From the NCBI RefSeq assembly GCF_030409415.1, contig NZ_JAUFPW010000035.1, positions 1 to 64,000 of the forward strand: a stretch of DNA of 64,000 nucleotides, written 5' to 3'. This stretch comes from Pedobacter aquatilis. GTDB taxonomy: Bacteria > Bacteroidota > Bacteroidia > Sphingobacteriales > Sphingobacteriaceae. The notes beneath the pieces are model-generated. The model did not search any database. It was not told the DNA's origin and saw only the letters and a program-made list of their open reading frames with translations. How positions within the stretch are numbered: position 1 is the first letter of the stretch; each line of letters begins with the position of its first letter. The position numbers and the translations under genes were made by a program. Below, one piece after another: positions 44,439 to 53,536 of this stretch.

Positions 44439-45290
44439 TTAAGTGATAATCTTTTCAATTGGCATCACTAAAATACCTTCAGCACCTGCTGCTTTTAAAC
44501 TGTTAATTTTATCCCAAAAATCTTCTTCGGCAATTACAGAATGAACGGCAACCCAGTTCGGTTCAAACAATGGAACAACCGTTGGACTTTTAACACCAGG
44601 CAATAAATCGACAACTTTTTGAAGGTTATCTTTTGATACATTTAGCACAACATACTTGTTAGATTTTGCACTCAGAACCGAACGTATTCTTTGCAGCAAT
44701 TCTGCGACTTCTGGGTTGTCAATTATCGATTTATTTCCAATTAAAACAGCTTCAGAATTCATTACATCTGCGAATGGTTTTAGTCCATTACTTTTTAAAG
44801 TGCCACCTGTAGAAACGATGTCAAAAATAGCATCACTTAAGCCTAAACCAGGTCCAATTTCTACCGAGCCTGAGATGGTTCTGATGTCTGATTTTATTCC
44901 TTTTTCTGTTAAGAATTTTTCTAGAATTACAGGGTAAGAAGTGGCGATTGCTTTGCCATTCAAGTCTTCTAATTTTTGGATTTCGCTACCCGTTTGAACG
45001 GCGATTTTTAAGGTGCATTTTCCAAAGCCAAGACGCTGTAAATATTCAACATCAGCCTTAGTTTCTGTGATAACATTTTCACCAACAATACCTAAATCGG
45101 CAATGCCGTCCTGAACATATTCAGGGATATCATCATCACGAAGAAAAAGAATTTCTAATGGAAAATTTGCAACGGTAGCAATTAATGAGCTCTTGTAGTT
45201 TTCGAAAGAAAGACCACAATTTTTTAATATTTCTACGGATTTTTCGTTTAACCTACCCGATTTCTGGATAGCAATTTTAAGTGTTTTCAA
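44439..45290 (-). CDS. hisG: ATP phosphoribosyltransferase HisG, long form
   Basis: The 283-residue enzyme commits ATP and PRPP to histidine synthesis. IAIQKSGRLNEKS begins the protein, and the PRPP-binding IFDIVSTGGTLKSNGL block is conserved. The C-terminal domain of about 75 residues (from residue 208) is the His-binding regulatory domain of the long form, so feedback inhibition is expected and HisZ is not needed. The start codon is TTG at 45290. A leader-peptide region lies upstream. Confidence 0.95.
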   Translation of the reverse strand: MKTLKIAIQKSGRLNEKSVEILKNCGLSFENYKSSLIATVANFPLEILFLRDDDIPEYVQDGIADLGIVGENVITETKADVEYLQRLGFGKCTLKIAVQTGSEIQKLEDLNGKAIATSYPVILEKFLTEKGIKSDIRTISGSVEIGPGLGLSDAIFDIVSTGGTLKSNGLKPFADVMNSEAVLIGNKSIIDNPEVAELLQRIRSVLSAKSNKYVVLNVSKDNLQKVVDLLPGVKSPTVVPLFEPNWVAVHSVIAEEDFWDKINSLKAAGAEGILVMPIEKIIT

Positions 45291-45328
45291 AGTATTGAAT
45301 ATAGAGTGTGCAAGAAATTATTCTACGG

Positions 45329-45351
45329 AAAAAAGTTTTGAAGTACAAAAC
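45329..45351 (-). terminator. candidate attenuator terminator before hisG
   Basis: On the minus strand GTTTTG (45351-45346) pairs with CAAAAC (45340-45335) around TACTT, followed by six U (45334-45329). The 6-bp AU-rich stem is weak, and the match to a true terminator is uncertain. Confidence 0.45.
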
Positions 45352-45355
45352 AAAC

Positions 45356-45383
45356 ATATCATATCGCCTATCGGCGATGATGT
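45356..45383 (-). promoter_or_regulatory. hairpin overlapping the His codons and stop of the leader peptide
   Basis: atcgcc (45363-45368) pairs with ggcgat (45373-45378) around tatc, extended by about five pairs after a 2-nt bulge. It spans His codons 12-13 and the leader stop, as a pause hairpin would. Confidence 0.55.
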
Positions 45384-45415
45384 AAATGTAAGTGATGGTT
45401 CAAAGTTAATTTCAT
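45368..45415 (-). CDS. His-rich leader peptide upstream of hisG (hisL-like)
   Basis: The 15-codon frame reads MKLTLNHHLHLHHRR with a TAG stop. Five of its 15 codons are His, in a cluster, in a region too short for ordinary gene prediction. It begins about 40 nt after the predicted start site and precedes hisG by 77 nt. It fits a ribosome-stalling leader for attenuation. Translation is unproven and its Shine-Dalgarno site is not evident. Confidence 0.75.
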   Translation of the reverse strand: MKLTLNHHLHLHHRR

Positions 45416-45460
45416 ATCTTTATTTCTGCCAGTATCAATGCTTTAGCTGATTAGCGATGG

Positions 45461-45490
45461 CAAATATAGTGTTTGAAACCGTAAATCAAA
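45461..45490 (-). promoter_or_regulatory. his operon promoter TTTG-N18-TATATTTG
   Basis: On the minus strand a -33 TTTG (45490-45487) and a -7 TATATTTG (45468-45461) are 18 nt apart, matching the phylum consensus. The transcript start would be near 45455, leaving a leader of about 165 nt. Confidence 0.7.
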
Positions 45491-45562
45491 AAATAATGGC
45501 ACTTAATTTGCCATAATGGTGATTTAATTTCTGATTACCTTATTTTTGCATTAAATTTTGTT

Positions 45563-47128
45563 GTGTTGAAGAATTTCCGCTTTCTGATTATTCCTATTAT
45601 ATTAAGTATTTCGGCCTGTGGGTGGTTTAAACAACCTCCGGAGATTGGCAAAATATTATCTGAGCATTTTAAAAATAAAATCTACAAAGATTTCGATACT
45701 GTAGCTTACGACAGTGTTTTTGTTAAAACAATGGATGAATTATCTCCATCATTCATAAACCCTAAAACCATTAAGGCATTTTATTCATCAAACACCAATG
45801 AGCCTAAAATGGTCACTAAATTCTACATTGATGGGGAATTGGATACCCTTGTAAGTTACCTGCAAAGCAGCAAAAATCATGGGTTTAATCCCGAAATATT
45901 TAAGACTCTTGAGATTAAAAAATTGTTAGATGAACTTACCGCTAATAAATTTAAAACTGTAAATGAAAGCTATCCGGTTATTGCAAAACTGGAGTTGTTA
46001 AGTGCTAACGCATATTTAAATTATAATAATTTTTTAAGATATGGAGTTGTAAATCCACGCAATATTTTTTCGAGATATTACATTAAGGTAAAACGTCCGG
46101 ATAGTTTAAATATGACCAAACTTTTAAGTACAGAAAGTTTAGTTGATAGTTTAAGAAACGCTCAACCAAAATCGGCTCAATATAAAGCTTTGCAAAGTGC
46201 ATATTTGAATGCAAAAGGAGAAGATGAAAAGCGAATATTGCTCTTAAACATGGAGCGTTTTCGTTGGCAAATGCCAGAAACAGGTACGAATTATGTGCAA
46301 GTAAACATTCCTGATTTTAAGCTTACTTGGTTTGATAACCAGGATACTATAATTACAATGAAGGTTTGTGTTGGGGGGAAACGTGAGAACGGATATGACG
46401 AAAAGTTAAAAGCTTTTGCAAAATCTGGCAATTTGGATGACAAGCCAAAAAACCATGAAACACCATTACTGTTTAGTAAGATTAATTCTATTCAGGCAAA
46501 TCCAATTTGGAATATTCCTGTAAGCATAGCGCAAAGCGAAATCTATTGGATGGCCAGAAAAGATCCTTATTATTTATCAAACAGCAATATTAATGTCTAT
46601 TATAAGGACAAATTAATTGGTGAGCCCGATACCATTAATTGGAACAATTACTCAAGGGAGAAATTGCCTTTTAAATTTAAACAAGGTTCTGGTGGCGGAA
46701 ATGCACTGGGTAAATTCAAGTTTATTTTTGATAACAGCTCCAGCATTTATCTGCATGATACAAATAATAAAAATGGCTTTAATTTAAGTAATAGGGCAAT
46801 TAGTCACGGCTGTATACGTATAGAAAAACCTTTAGAATTTGCCGAAAAATTAGTTGGCGATGAATATACTTACGACAAGTTAAGGGCAGAAGTTGATTTG
46901 CCTCCTGTTGATAGTACCCGTAACAAATGGTATAAAAAACGTTTAGCCGCAAAGGCAGATACTACAAAAGCCTTTAAGCTTAAGCCAGCTTGGTTTGGGC
47001 CTAAAAAAGCGGTTCCACTTTTAATAACCTATTTTACTGCATGGGCGCAAAATGGTAAAATTGAATACCGACCAGATGTTTATAATATGGACGATAAACT
47101 TTGGCTCGCTATGAAAAAAACTCGATAA
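45563..47128 (+). CDS. L,D-transpeptidase, YcbB-like (first of two)
   Basis: The 521-residue protein would form 3-3 crosslinks or attach proteins in the envelope. It begins with GTG at 45563 and has a lipoprotein-type N-terminus (LIIPIILSISAC). A helical N-terminal region of about 220 residues is followed by the YkuD domain. The catalytic motif is SNRAISHGCIRIEKP with Cys in HGCIR. ISI-like IQANPIWNIP is also present. A paralogue follows 101 nt downstream. Confidence 0.9.
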   Translation: MLKNFRFLIIPIILSISACGWFKQPPEIGKILSEHFKNKIYKDFDTVAYDSVFVKTMDELSPSFINPKTIKAFYSSNTNEPKMVTKFYIDGELDTLVSYLQSSKNHGFNPEIFKTLEIKKLLDELTANKFKTVNESYPVIAKLELLSANAYLNYNNFLRYGVVNPRNIFSRYYIKVKRPDSLNMTKLLSTESLVDSLRNAQPKSAQYKALQSAYLNAKGEDEKRILLLNMERFRWQMPETGTNYVQVNIPDFKLTWFDNQDTIITMKVCVGGKRENGYDEKLKAFAKSGNLDDKPKNHETPLLFSKINSIQANPIWNIPVSIAQSEIYWMARKDPYYLSNSNINVYYKDKLIGEPDTINWNNYSREKLPFKFKQGSGGGNALGKFKFIFDNSSSIYLHDTNNKNGFNLSNRAISHGCIRIEKPLEFAEKLVGDEYTYDKLRAEVDLPPVDSTRNKWYKKRLAAKADTTKAFKLKPAWFGPKKAVPLLITYFTAWAQNGKIEYRPDVYNMDDKLWLAMKKTR

Positions 47129-47229
47129 TACGCTTATAATGGTTGGTAAATAATTCCCTGTTATTTTCTGACCTGTTTAAATATACATCCCGAATAAAAT
47201 GATTATCTCCTTTTTAATGGATTTATATT

Positions 47230-48777
47230 TTGAAAACTTTTACAACCATTTTTTTTCCTGCCGCATTAATTTATTTTTTTATTTTTCATGGTTCTAAACA
47301 TTCTACAGGCGAGTTGCTTGCCGAAAGTTTAGGGCAAGAAATTTATAAGGATTTTGATTCAGTTAAATACGATTCTGTTTTTATAAACGAATTCAAAAGC
47401 TTGAGCATGCAAAATGAAAATCTTTCATCCTTAAAAGCGCATTTTAAAAATAATGTAACGCCAAATTTTACCATTCGTTTTTTTGGGGTTAAAGGTTTAG
47501 ATTCTTTAATAACATACCTTGATAAGGGCTTTATGCATGGTTTCAATTCCGAAACTTTTCGCACTAAGGAGCTTAAAAATTTAATCGTCACCTTAAAAGC
47601 AAATAATTTTACTAATGTTGATGAAAGCTATTCAAAGCTTGCTAAGCTAGAAATCCTTTCGTCTTATGCTTTTATTAAGTATGCTGGTTATTTAAAATTT
47701 GGGGTTGTTAACCCAAAAAAAATCTATTTGCGATATAATATTGATGTAAAGCAGGCTGATAGCTTATTTATTCGAAATATGTTATCTGCGGTTAACATTG
47801 TAGATACTTTGAACGCAATTCAAAATAAATCAAATCAATATGTTGCATTGCAGAAAGCTTACTTAAACTCCAAAAATGATTCCTTAAAAAAAATATTGGC
47901 CATAAATATGGAGCGTTTGAGATGGGTTTTGCCGCTTAAAGGTGAAAAATATATCCAGGTTAACATTCCAGATTTTCGACTCGTTTATTTTAATGGTGAG
48001 GACACACTAACAACAATGAAGGTTTGCGTTGGTGAAAGGAGGGATGCTGATTATGATAAAAAACTAAAAATTTACGAAAAAACAGGTGATTTGGATGATA
48101 AACCTAATAATAGGGAAACTCCTCAATTGTATAGTAACATAAAATATATCTATTCAAACCCCGAATGGAATATTCCTGAAAGTATTGCACAAACTGAAAT
48201 ATATACGATGGCGAGACGAAATTCTAATTATTTGCGTCGGCATAATATTTTAGTTTACCATAAAAATAAGTTAATTGAGAATCCATCAAACATACGCTGG
48301 TATAAATACGATAGAAAAAAACTCCCGTTTCTATTTGTTCAGCAATCTGGCTCTGGTAATTCTTTAGGGAAACTGAAATTTATTTTTCCAAATACAAGCA
48401 GTGTTTACTTACACGATACTAATGTTAAAAGTGCCTTCAAGTTAAATAATCGAGCAATTAGTCATGGTTGTATTAGGTTAGAAAAACCATTGCAGCTTGC
48501 ATGGCATATTATGGCTAACGAAACGAGCTTTGAAAAAGTTAGAACTGAACTAGGATTAAAACCCTTGATTATGCCTGTTGAAAAGAAGAATGCTAACGTA
48601 AAAAAAGATATAGCAGAAAAGCTACAATTAAAACCTATGCGTTTTCTTCTTGATAATGAAACACCTTTGCTTATAACTTACCATACTGCATGGGCTAAAA
48701 ATGGTAAAATAGAATATCGAAAAGATGTTTATGAAATGGATGAAAAACTTTGGAATGCAATGAAGATAATTAGATAG
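47230..48777 (+). CDS. L,D-transpeptidase, YcbB-like (second of two)
   Basis: The 515-residue protein is a paralogue of its upstream neighbour along its whole length, including YIYSNPEWNIP and the catalytic NNRAISHGCIRLEKP motif. The N-terminus (MKTFTTIFFPAALIYFF) is a signal anchor without a lipobox Cys, unlike the first copy. The start is a TTG at 47230. The pair looks like an old tandem duplication with clear divergence. Confidence 0.88.
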   Translation: MKTFTTIFFPAALIYFFIFHGSKHSTGELLAESLGQEIYKDFDSVKYDSVFINEFKSLSMQNENLSSLKAHFKNNVTPNFTIRFFGVKGLDSLITYLDKGFMHGFNSETFRTKELKNLIVTLKANNFTNVDESYSKLAKLEILSSYAFIKYAGYLKFGVVNPKKIYLRYNIDVKQADSLFIRNMLSAVNIVDTLNAIQNKSNQYVALQKAYLNSKNDSLKKILAINMERLRWVLPLKGEKYIQVNIPDFRLVYFNGEDTLTTMKVCVGERRDADYDKKLKIYEKTGDLDDKPNNRETPQLYSNIKYIYSNPEWNIPESIAQTEIYTMARRNSNYLRRHNILVYHKNKLIENPSNIRWYKYDRKKLPFLFVQQSGSGNSLGKLKFIFPNTSSVYLHDTNVKSAFKLNNRAISHGCIRLEKPLQLAWHIMANETSFEKVRTELGLKPLIMPVEKKNANVKKDIAEKLQLKPMRFLLDNETPLLITYHTAWAKNGKIEYRKDVYEMDEKLWNAMKIIR

Positions 48778-48795
48778 AAGCCGTAGATTTGCCAA

Positions 48796-49200
48796 ATGCA
48801 AGAAACGCCAACTTTTAACCATCAAGCTGATATTGTTAATAGCGCCATTAGATTTATCAATTCTTGGTTTAAGCAATCAAAGTCTGTTACAGAAGAATTA
48901 AACAATTTTTTTATCCTCCCGGGAAATAAAATCATTAGCAAAAATGTAATAATTGGTAGGTTAAAAGGAATTTTTGGGCAATTTGACGAATATGTTGGTG
49001 GGAGATACGATATAATCGATGTTAATTTCGAATTAATGGGCGATGGTAAGGGAATGGGTTTTGTAGAGGGTGTTGCAGGCTATCGTGCAGTATTGGGCAA
49101 GCAATCTCAAATTGTTAGCGGACCATTCAAATTGTATTTTGCCCTTCAAAATGACGCGTGGAAGGTTGTAAATATAGAATTTCCTGGTTTTGCATATTGA
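48796..49200 (+). CDS. unknown protein, possibly NTF2/SnoaL-like
   Basis: The 134-residue protein has no signal peptide. Its pattern (helical N-terminus, GRLKGIFGQFDEYVGGRYDIIDVNFELMG, then beta strands ending FALQNDAWKVVNIEF) looks like an NTF2-like fold, but no family is recognised. It begins 18 nt after the second transpeptidase stop and is probably cotranscribed. Confidence 0.6.
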   Translation: MQETPTFNHQADIVNSAIRFINSWFKQSKSVTEELNNFFILPGNKIISKNVIIGRLKGIFGQFDEYVGGRYDIIDVNFELMGDGKGMGFVEGVAGYRAVLGKQSQIVSGPFKLYFALQNDAWKVVNIEFPGFAY

Positions 49201-49264
49201 GTAACTATTTTCTTAGTTTTATCTGAGATTTTTGTTATCTTTCTCTTAAATTATCTTCCTGATT

Positions 49265-50032
49265 ATGAGAAAATCTTATCTTACCCTCTTAATTCTATTT
49301 GCAGTTTTAATCGTTTCTTGCGCTAATAACTCAAAAAAAGCAATTTATCCGCCATCTGAGATTTTATTAAATCAAGATTCTTTTTGGACTTATTATTACA
49401 ATCATGTAAATCTTGCTGATAATTTTCTTGGCTTTGATGAGCATGATAAACCCTTAACCAGAAAGGATTTTTTTAATAAACTAGCATCTGGATATCAGAT
49501 TCCAATCTCCTTGGAAACAAATGATTCATTAAAACATTACAAGTTATACAAAATTACCACCGCTGTTGATGCAGAATTACGTGATCTGATTGAAAAAACA
49601 TTTGAGACTGATGTTAAATATTTTAATATGGAAGGTAGCGTAGTGCCAAAATTTAACTTTACAGATATTAATAGTAAAAAGTACAATTCCGAAACAACCA
49701 AAGATCAGTTTGTTATACTTAAATTTTGGTTTATTGGTTGCGGTGCTTGTATTGAAGAAATGCCTGCACTTAATAAATTAGTATCTAAATACTCAAAAAA
49801 ACCAAACATAAAGTTTTTGAGCTTGGCAACTGATAGTGAAGAAAAGCTGAAAGTATTTTTAAGTAAAACAGATTTCAAGTATGCAACGGCATCAGTAAGT
49901 GACAATTATGTGGTTGATGAGCTGGGAATTACTACATTTCCTACACACATGATTGTTAAAAATGGTAAAATTTTACGAGTAATAAGCACAGAGAAACAGC
50001 TTGAGGATGTTCTATCGAGATATCAAAAATGA
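49265..50032 (+). CDS. TlpA-like thioredoxin-domain lipoprotein
   Basis: The 255-residue protein has a lipobox-type N-terminus (LILFAVLIVSC, Cys near residue 19). The C-terminal domain is TlpA/ResA-like with the active site WFIGCGACIEEMP (CGAC) and the cis-Pro loop TTFPTH. The roughly 110-residue N-terminal domain is unrecognised. It probably reduces periplasmic disulfides, possibly in cytochrome maturation, though it is far from the ccm genes. Confidence 0.85.
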   Translation: MRKSYLTLLILFAVLIVSCANNSKKAIYPPSEILLNQDSFWTYYYNHVNLADNFLGFDEHDKPLTRKDFFNKLASGYQIPISLETNDSLKHYKLYKITTAVDAELRDLIEKTFETDVKYFNMEGSVVPKFNFTDINSKKYNSETTKDQFVILKFWFIGCGACIEEMPALNKLVSKYSKKPNIKFLSLATDSEEKLKVFLSKTDFKYATASVSDNYVVDELGITTFPTHMIVKNGKILRVISTEKQLEDVLSRYQK

Positions 50033-50099
50033 TAGTGATGATTTTTGACGTTTTGGAATGTAATTGGATTATTACATTCGCCACTCTCCATAATTTTTC

Positions 50100-50107
50100 T
50101 ATCTTTG
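50100..50107 (+). promoter_or_regulatory. candidate -7 box TATCTTTG of the BatA-like gene
   Basis: TATCTTTG ends 7 nt before the ATG at 50115, leaving at most a very short leader. A -33 element at the right distance is not obvious. Confidence 0.45.
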
Positions 50108-50114
50108 GTTTTTA

Positions 50115-52154
50115 ATGAATTTCCTTTACCCGGGCTTTCTTTTCGCACTATTATCGGTTGCAATTCCGGTTATCATTCATTTATTCAATTTCCGAAAATT
50201 TAAAAAGGTTTATTTTTCAAACGTTCAGCTTTTAAAAGAAGTAGAGCAGCAAAATTCATCGAAAGAGAAACTCAAAAATTTACTCATTTTATTATCGCGG
50301 ATACTTGCAATTGCATTTTTAGTATTGGCTTTTGCTCAACCTTATGTACCAGCAAATAAAGAGAAAACAACCATTAATGATAACATAGTAAGCATATATA
50401 TTGATAATTCTTTTAGTATGGATGCCATTAATAAGGATGGTAGCTTACTTGATGAAGCTAGAAGAAGCGCTAAAGAATTAGTTAAAGGTTTTGGTTTGAA
50501 CGATAGATTTCAACTACTAACTAATGATTTTGAAGGTAAGCATCAGCGTTTAATAAATAAGGAAGAGTTTGTAAAAGCTTTAGATGATATTAAAGTTTCA
50601 GCTGCGAATAGAACACTACAGGAAATTTTAAATAGACAAAGCAATATCCTCACAGGTTCTGCTAACAAATACAGTTTTATAATATCCGATTTTCAAAAAA
50701 ACATTTCTGGCCAGAAAAAGCTTGATACTAAAAAAGATATTCAATACTCATTTTTAAAATTGAATGCTACTAATTTGCCGAATATTGCTGTTGATAGCGT
50801 ATGGACCTTGTCTCCAAATCATCAACCATCAACAAATGAGCGTTTGGTTGTTCAACTAAAAAACTATTCTGACGATGATGCTAAAAACATACCGTTAAAA
50901 TTAAGTATCAATAATCAACAAAAAGCAATAAGTTCAGTAAATATTTCGGCAGGTAAAACCGTAAAGGATACATTAAGTTTTTCAGGATTGGTATCTGGCT
51001 GGCAAAAAGCTATAATTTCTATTAAAGACTTTCCCATAACTTTTGATGATAGTCTTTTATTTAGTTTCAATGTTGATGAAAATTTTCAGGCGCTTAGCAT
51101 TAACGGAAATTCTTCACAAGATTACATAAAAGCACTTTTTAATGCTGATAATTATTACAGATTGACCAGTAGCATTGAAAATAATATCAACTATAGTAAT
51201 TTTTCAAGCTTTGGTTTAATCGTTTTAAATGGCATAAAAACCCCATCAACCGGACTTGCGCAGCAGCTAAAAACTTATGTTAATGGGGGAGGTACGGTAG
51301 TTGTTTTTCCTGATTTAGATGCTGATTTGCGAATTTATAATACATTTTTAAATGCTTTAACACTTCCATCCATTCAGGTTTTAAATACTACACCAACTAA
51401 AGTTGATAAAATTGATTTACAAAACCCTGTATTCAAAAGTGTTTTTGAAGATGTTCCGAAAAATTTAGATTTACCTGCAGTTAATCGCTATTTTTCTTTT
51501 GCTGATAACAATAGCGCCAACAGAGAAGATATTTTGCAGCTTCCCGGCGGGAAATTATTCTTCGCCAAGTATGGAGTTGGGAAGGGAAATATTTATTTAT
51601 CCGCTTCGGGGCTAAATCAAACCGATGGAAACTTTGCCCGGCATCCAATTTTTGTGCCCCTAATGTTTCGCTTAAGCTTAAATGGCGGAAATGAAAGTGA
51701 TTTATATTCTACCATCGGTAATGAAAATGTTCTTACTAGTAGAAACATCACTATTGGTAAAAATCAAACGTTAAAATTATCATCTGATGGTTTTGAGTCT
51801 ATTCCAGAAGTACGTTTTGCACAGGGTAAAACTTTAATTTATACAGCCGATCAAATTAAAAATCCAGGTTTTTATAATTTAAAACTAAGCGATTCATTGC
51901 TGGCTGTTTATGCTTTCAACAGCAATCGTTCAGAATCTGATATGCACTATTTAGACAAAAGTGCACTGGCAAATCTTGCAGAAAGAAGTAATTTGAAAAT
52001 TTATGATACGGATAAAGATGCAGTAAAATTAATTTCTGGCGAAAACCAAATCGGACAAACATTATGGAAACTTTGTCTAATTTTGTCGCTGATTTTTATT
52101 GCAGCAGAAATTCTGCTCATCCGATTTTTTAACAACCCTAAAAAAACAATATGA
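50115..52154 (+). CDS. BatA-domain membrane protein with vWA-like domain
   Basis: The 679-residue protein has the aerotolerance BatA N-terminal domain with two helices (FLYPGFLFALLSVAIPVIIHLFNFRKF and LLILLSRILAIAFLVLAFAQP). A von Willebrand A-type region starts at SIYIDNSFSM (MIDAS-like DxSxS), then a GATase-like domain (LKTYVNGGGTVVVFP), and a last helix near 655. It is likely a periplasmic, membrane-anchored scaffold. Its TGA overlaps the next ATG by 4 nt. Confidence 0.85.
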   Translation: MNFLYPGFLFALLSVAIPVIIHLFNFRKFKKVYFSNVQLLKEVEQQNSSKEKLKNLLILLSRILAIAFLVLAFAQPYVPANKEKTTINDNIVSIYIDNSFSMDAINKDGSLLDEARRSAKELVKGFGLNDRFQLLTNDFEGKHQRLINKEEFVKALDDIKVSAANRTLQEILNRQSNILTGSANKYSFIISDFQKNISGQKKLDTKKDIQYSFLKLNATNLPNIAVDSVWTLSPNHQPSTNERLVVQLKNYSDDDAKNIPLKLSINNQQKAISSVNISAGKTVKDTLSFSGLVSGWQKAIISIKDFPITFDDSLLFSFNVDENFQALSINGNSSQDYIKALFNADNYYRLTSSIENNINYSNFSSFGLIVLNGIKTPSTGLAQQLKTYVNGGGTVVVFPDLDADLRIYNTFLNALTLPSIQVLNTTPTKVDKIDLQNPVFKSVFEDVPKNLDLPAVNRYFSFADNNSANREDILQLPGGKLFFAKYGVGKGNIYLSASGLNQTDGNFARHPIFVPLMFRLSLNGGNESDLYSTIGNENVLTSRNITIGKNQTLKLSSDGFESIPEVRFAQGKTLIYTADQIKNPGFYNLKLSDSLLAVYAFNSNRSESDMHYLDKSALANLAERSNLKIYDTDKDAVKLISGENQIGQTLWKLCLILSLIFIAAEILLIRFFNNPKKTI

Positions 52155-53407
52155 ATCTCCTTGTAAAGCAGGTTACCATTGCCGACCCACAAAGTAAATT
52201 TAATAACCAGCAATGCGATGTTAGGATTACTGATGGTAAAATCAAGCAAATCGGTAAATTATCTGCCGAGAAAGACGAAACCGTTTTTGAAGCGAATGGT
52301 GCTTATTTAACACCTGGCTTTTTCGATTTAAATTGCGCAGCCGGCGACCCGGGATTTGAAACCAAAGAAGATATTCAAACCTTAACAGCTGCTGCAAAGG
52401 CGGGCGGTTTTACCGGTTTAGCGCTTTTGCCACAAACCAATCCGGTTGTACAATCAAAATCTCAGGTAGAATATATTGTGAATAAATCAAGGGGCAATTT
52501 GGTTGATGTTTTGCCAGTTGGTTCAATTAGTCAAAACCGCGAAGCTAAGGAACTTTCAGAATTGTTTGATATGCAGCAAGCTGGTGCAGTTGCCTTTTCT
52601 GATGGTGATAAAGCCATTCAAGATGATGGTTTTATGAGCAGGGCGTTGCAATATGCAAAAGGTTTCGATGCCTTGTTGATGGTATATCCGGAGAATAAAT
52701 CCATTGCCGGGAAATCTCAAATTAATGAAAGCAAAAACTCTGTGCTTTTAGGGATGAAAGGTTTGCCGCCATTAGCTGAGGAAATGCACATCGCCAGAGA
52801 TATTTTCCTGGCAACATATAATGAAACAAAAATTCACATCAGCAATATTTCTACAGCTGGTGCGGTGGCATTAATCCGCAAAGCGAAAAAAGACGGCGTT
52901 AAAATTACCTGCGATGTTACCGCTCACCACTTGGTATTTACTGAAGAGTTGCTTTCTGATTTCGATAGCAATTACAAGGTGAAGCCACCATTACGCAGCA
53001 AAGCTGATGTTAAGGCACTAATTGCCGGGTTAAAAGATGGTACTATTGATGCCATTACATCACAACATCGCCCTGAAGAAATCGAATTTAAAAATGTTGA
53101 GTTCGAAATTGCACATTACGGAATCATTGCTTTACAAACAGTGTTGCCATTATTGCTAAAGGCAAGTTTAGATTTTAGCTTAATTGCGGAGAAATTAAGC
53201 ATCAATCCAAGGAAATTACTAAATTTAAATATTCCGGTTATTGAAGAAGGTGCAGAAGCAAACTTTACAGTTTTTGATGCTAACGAAAAGTGGTTATATA
53301 ATGCTGCTAACAATTATTCAAAATCTGCCAATACCCCATTAATTGGAGCAGAGTTAATAGGAAAAGTAAAATTAGTTTATAATAACAATCAATATTTTAA
53401 AGATTAA
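52151..53407 (+). CDS. dihydroorotase homologue lacking metal ligands (pseudoenzyme)
   Basis: The 418-residue protein has the amidohydrolase fold and the overall plan of dihydroorotase. The canonical DxHxHxRxPG is DLNCAAGDPG here (residues 59-68): both metal His are Asn61 and Ala63, and the substrate Arg is Gly65. The catalytic Asp of the TDHAP motif is Gln305 (ITSQHRP). The third metal His in the HxxHVST region is Asn. Catalysis is therefore unlikely. It could be a structural partner of aspartate transcarbamoylase, as in PyrC-prime proteins. It overlaps the BatA-like gene by 4 nt. Confidence 0.88.
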   Translation: MNLLVKQVTIADPQSKFNNQQCDVRITDGKIKQIGKLSAEKDETVFEANGAYLTPGFFDLNCAAGDPGFETKEDIQTLTAAAKAGGFTGLALLPQTNPVVQSKSQVEYIVNKSRGNLVDVLPVGSISQNREAKELSELFDMQQAGAVAFSDGDKAIQDDGFMSRALQYAKGFDALLMVYPENKSIAGKSQINESKNSVLLGMKGLPPLAEEMHIARDIFLATYNETKIHISNISTAGAVALIRKAKKDGVKITCDVTAHHLVFTEELLSDFDSNYKVKPPLRSKADVKALIAGLKDGTIDAITSQHRPEEIEFKNVEFEIAHYGIIALQTVLPLLLKASLDFSLIAEKLSINPRKLLNLNIPVIEEGAEANFTVFDANEKWLYNAANNYSKSANTPLIGAELIGKVKLVYNNNQYFKD

Positions 53408-53415
53408 AAAATAAG

Positions 53416-53472
53416 GATAAAAGAACAAAGATTTAATTTTCGCGATTAGTCTTTCATCATTGTTCTTTTATC
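53416..53472 (+). terminator. long-arm inverted repeat after the dihydroorotase-like gene
   Basis: gataaaagaaca (53416-53427) pairs perfectly with tgttcttttatc (53461-53472) across a 33-nt loop. It is a possible terminator or repeat hairpin; no strong T-run follows. Confidence 0.55.
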
Positions 53473-53498
53473 TTTGTTCCCAATAAAATTTGTATTAA

Positions 53499-53533
53499 GT
53501 CTTGATACTTGATACTAAATACTTGATACTAAA
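53499..53533 (+). repeat. 35-bp start-abutting repeat, copy 2
   Basis: It is identical to the reverse complement of 40477-40511. It ends 3 nt before the ATG at 53537. Confidence 0.95.
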
Positions 53534-53536
53534 AAT

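Noticed and set aside
45291..45460. T-box riboswitch in front of hisG
   Set aside because: No T-box sequence or specifier stem pattern was recognisable; the His-codon leader explains the region better, and T-boxes are rare in this phylum.
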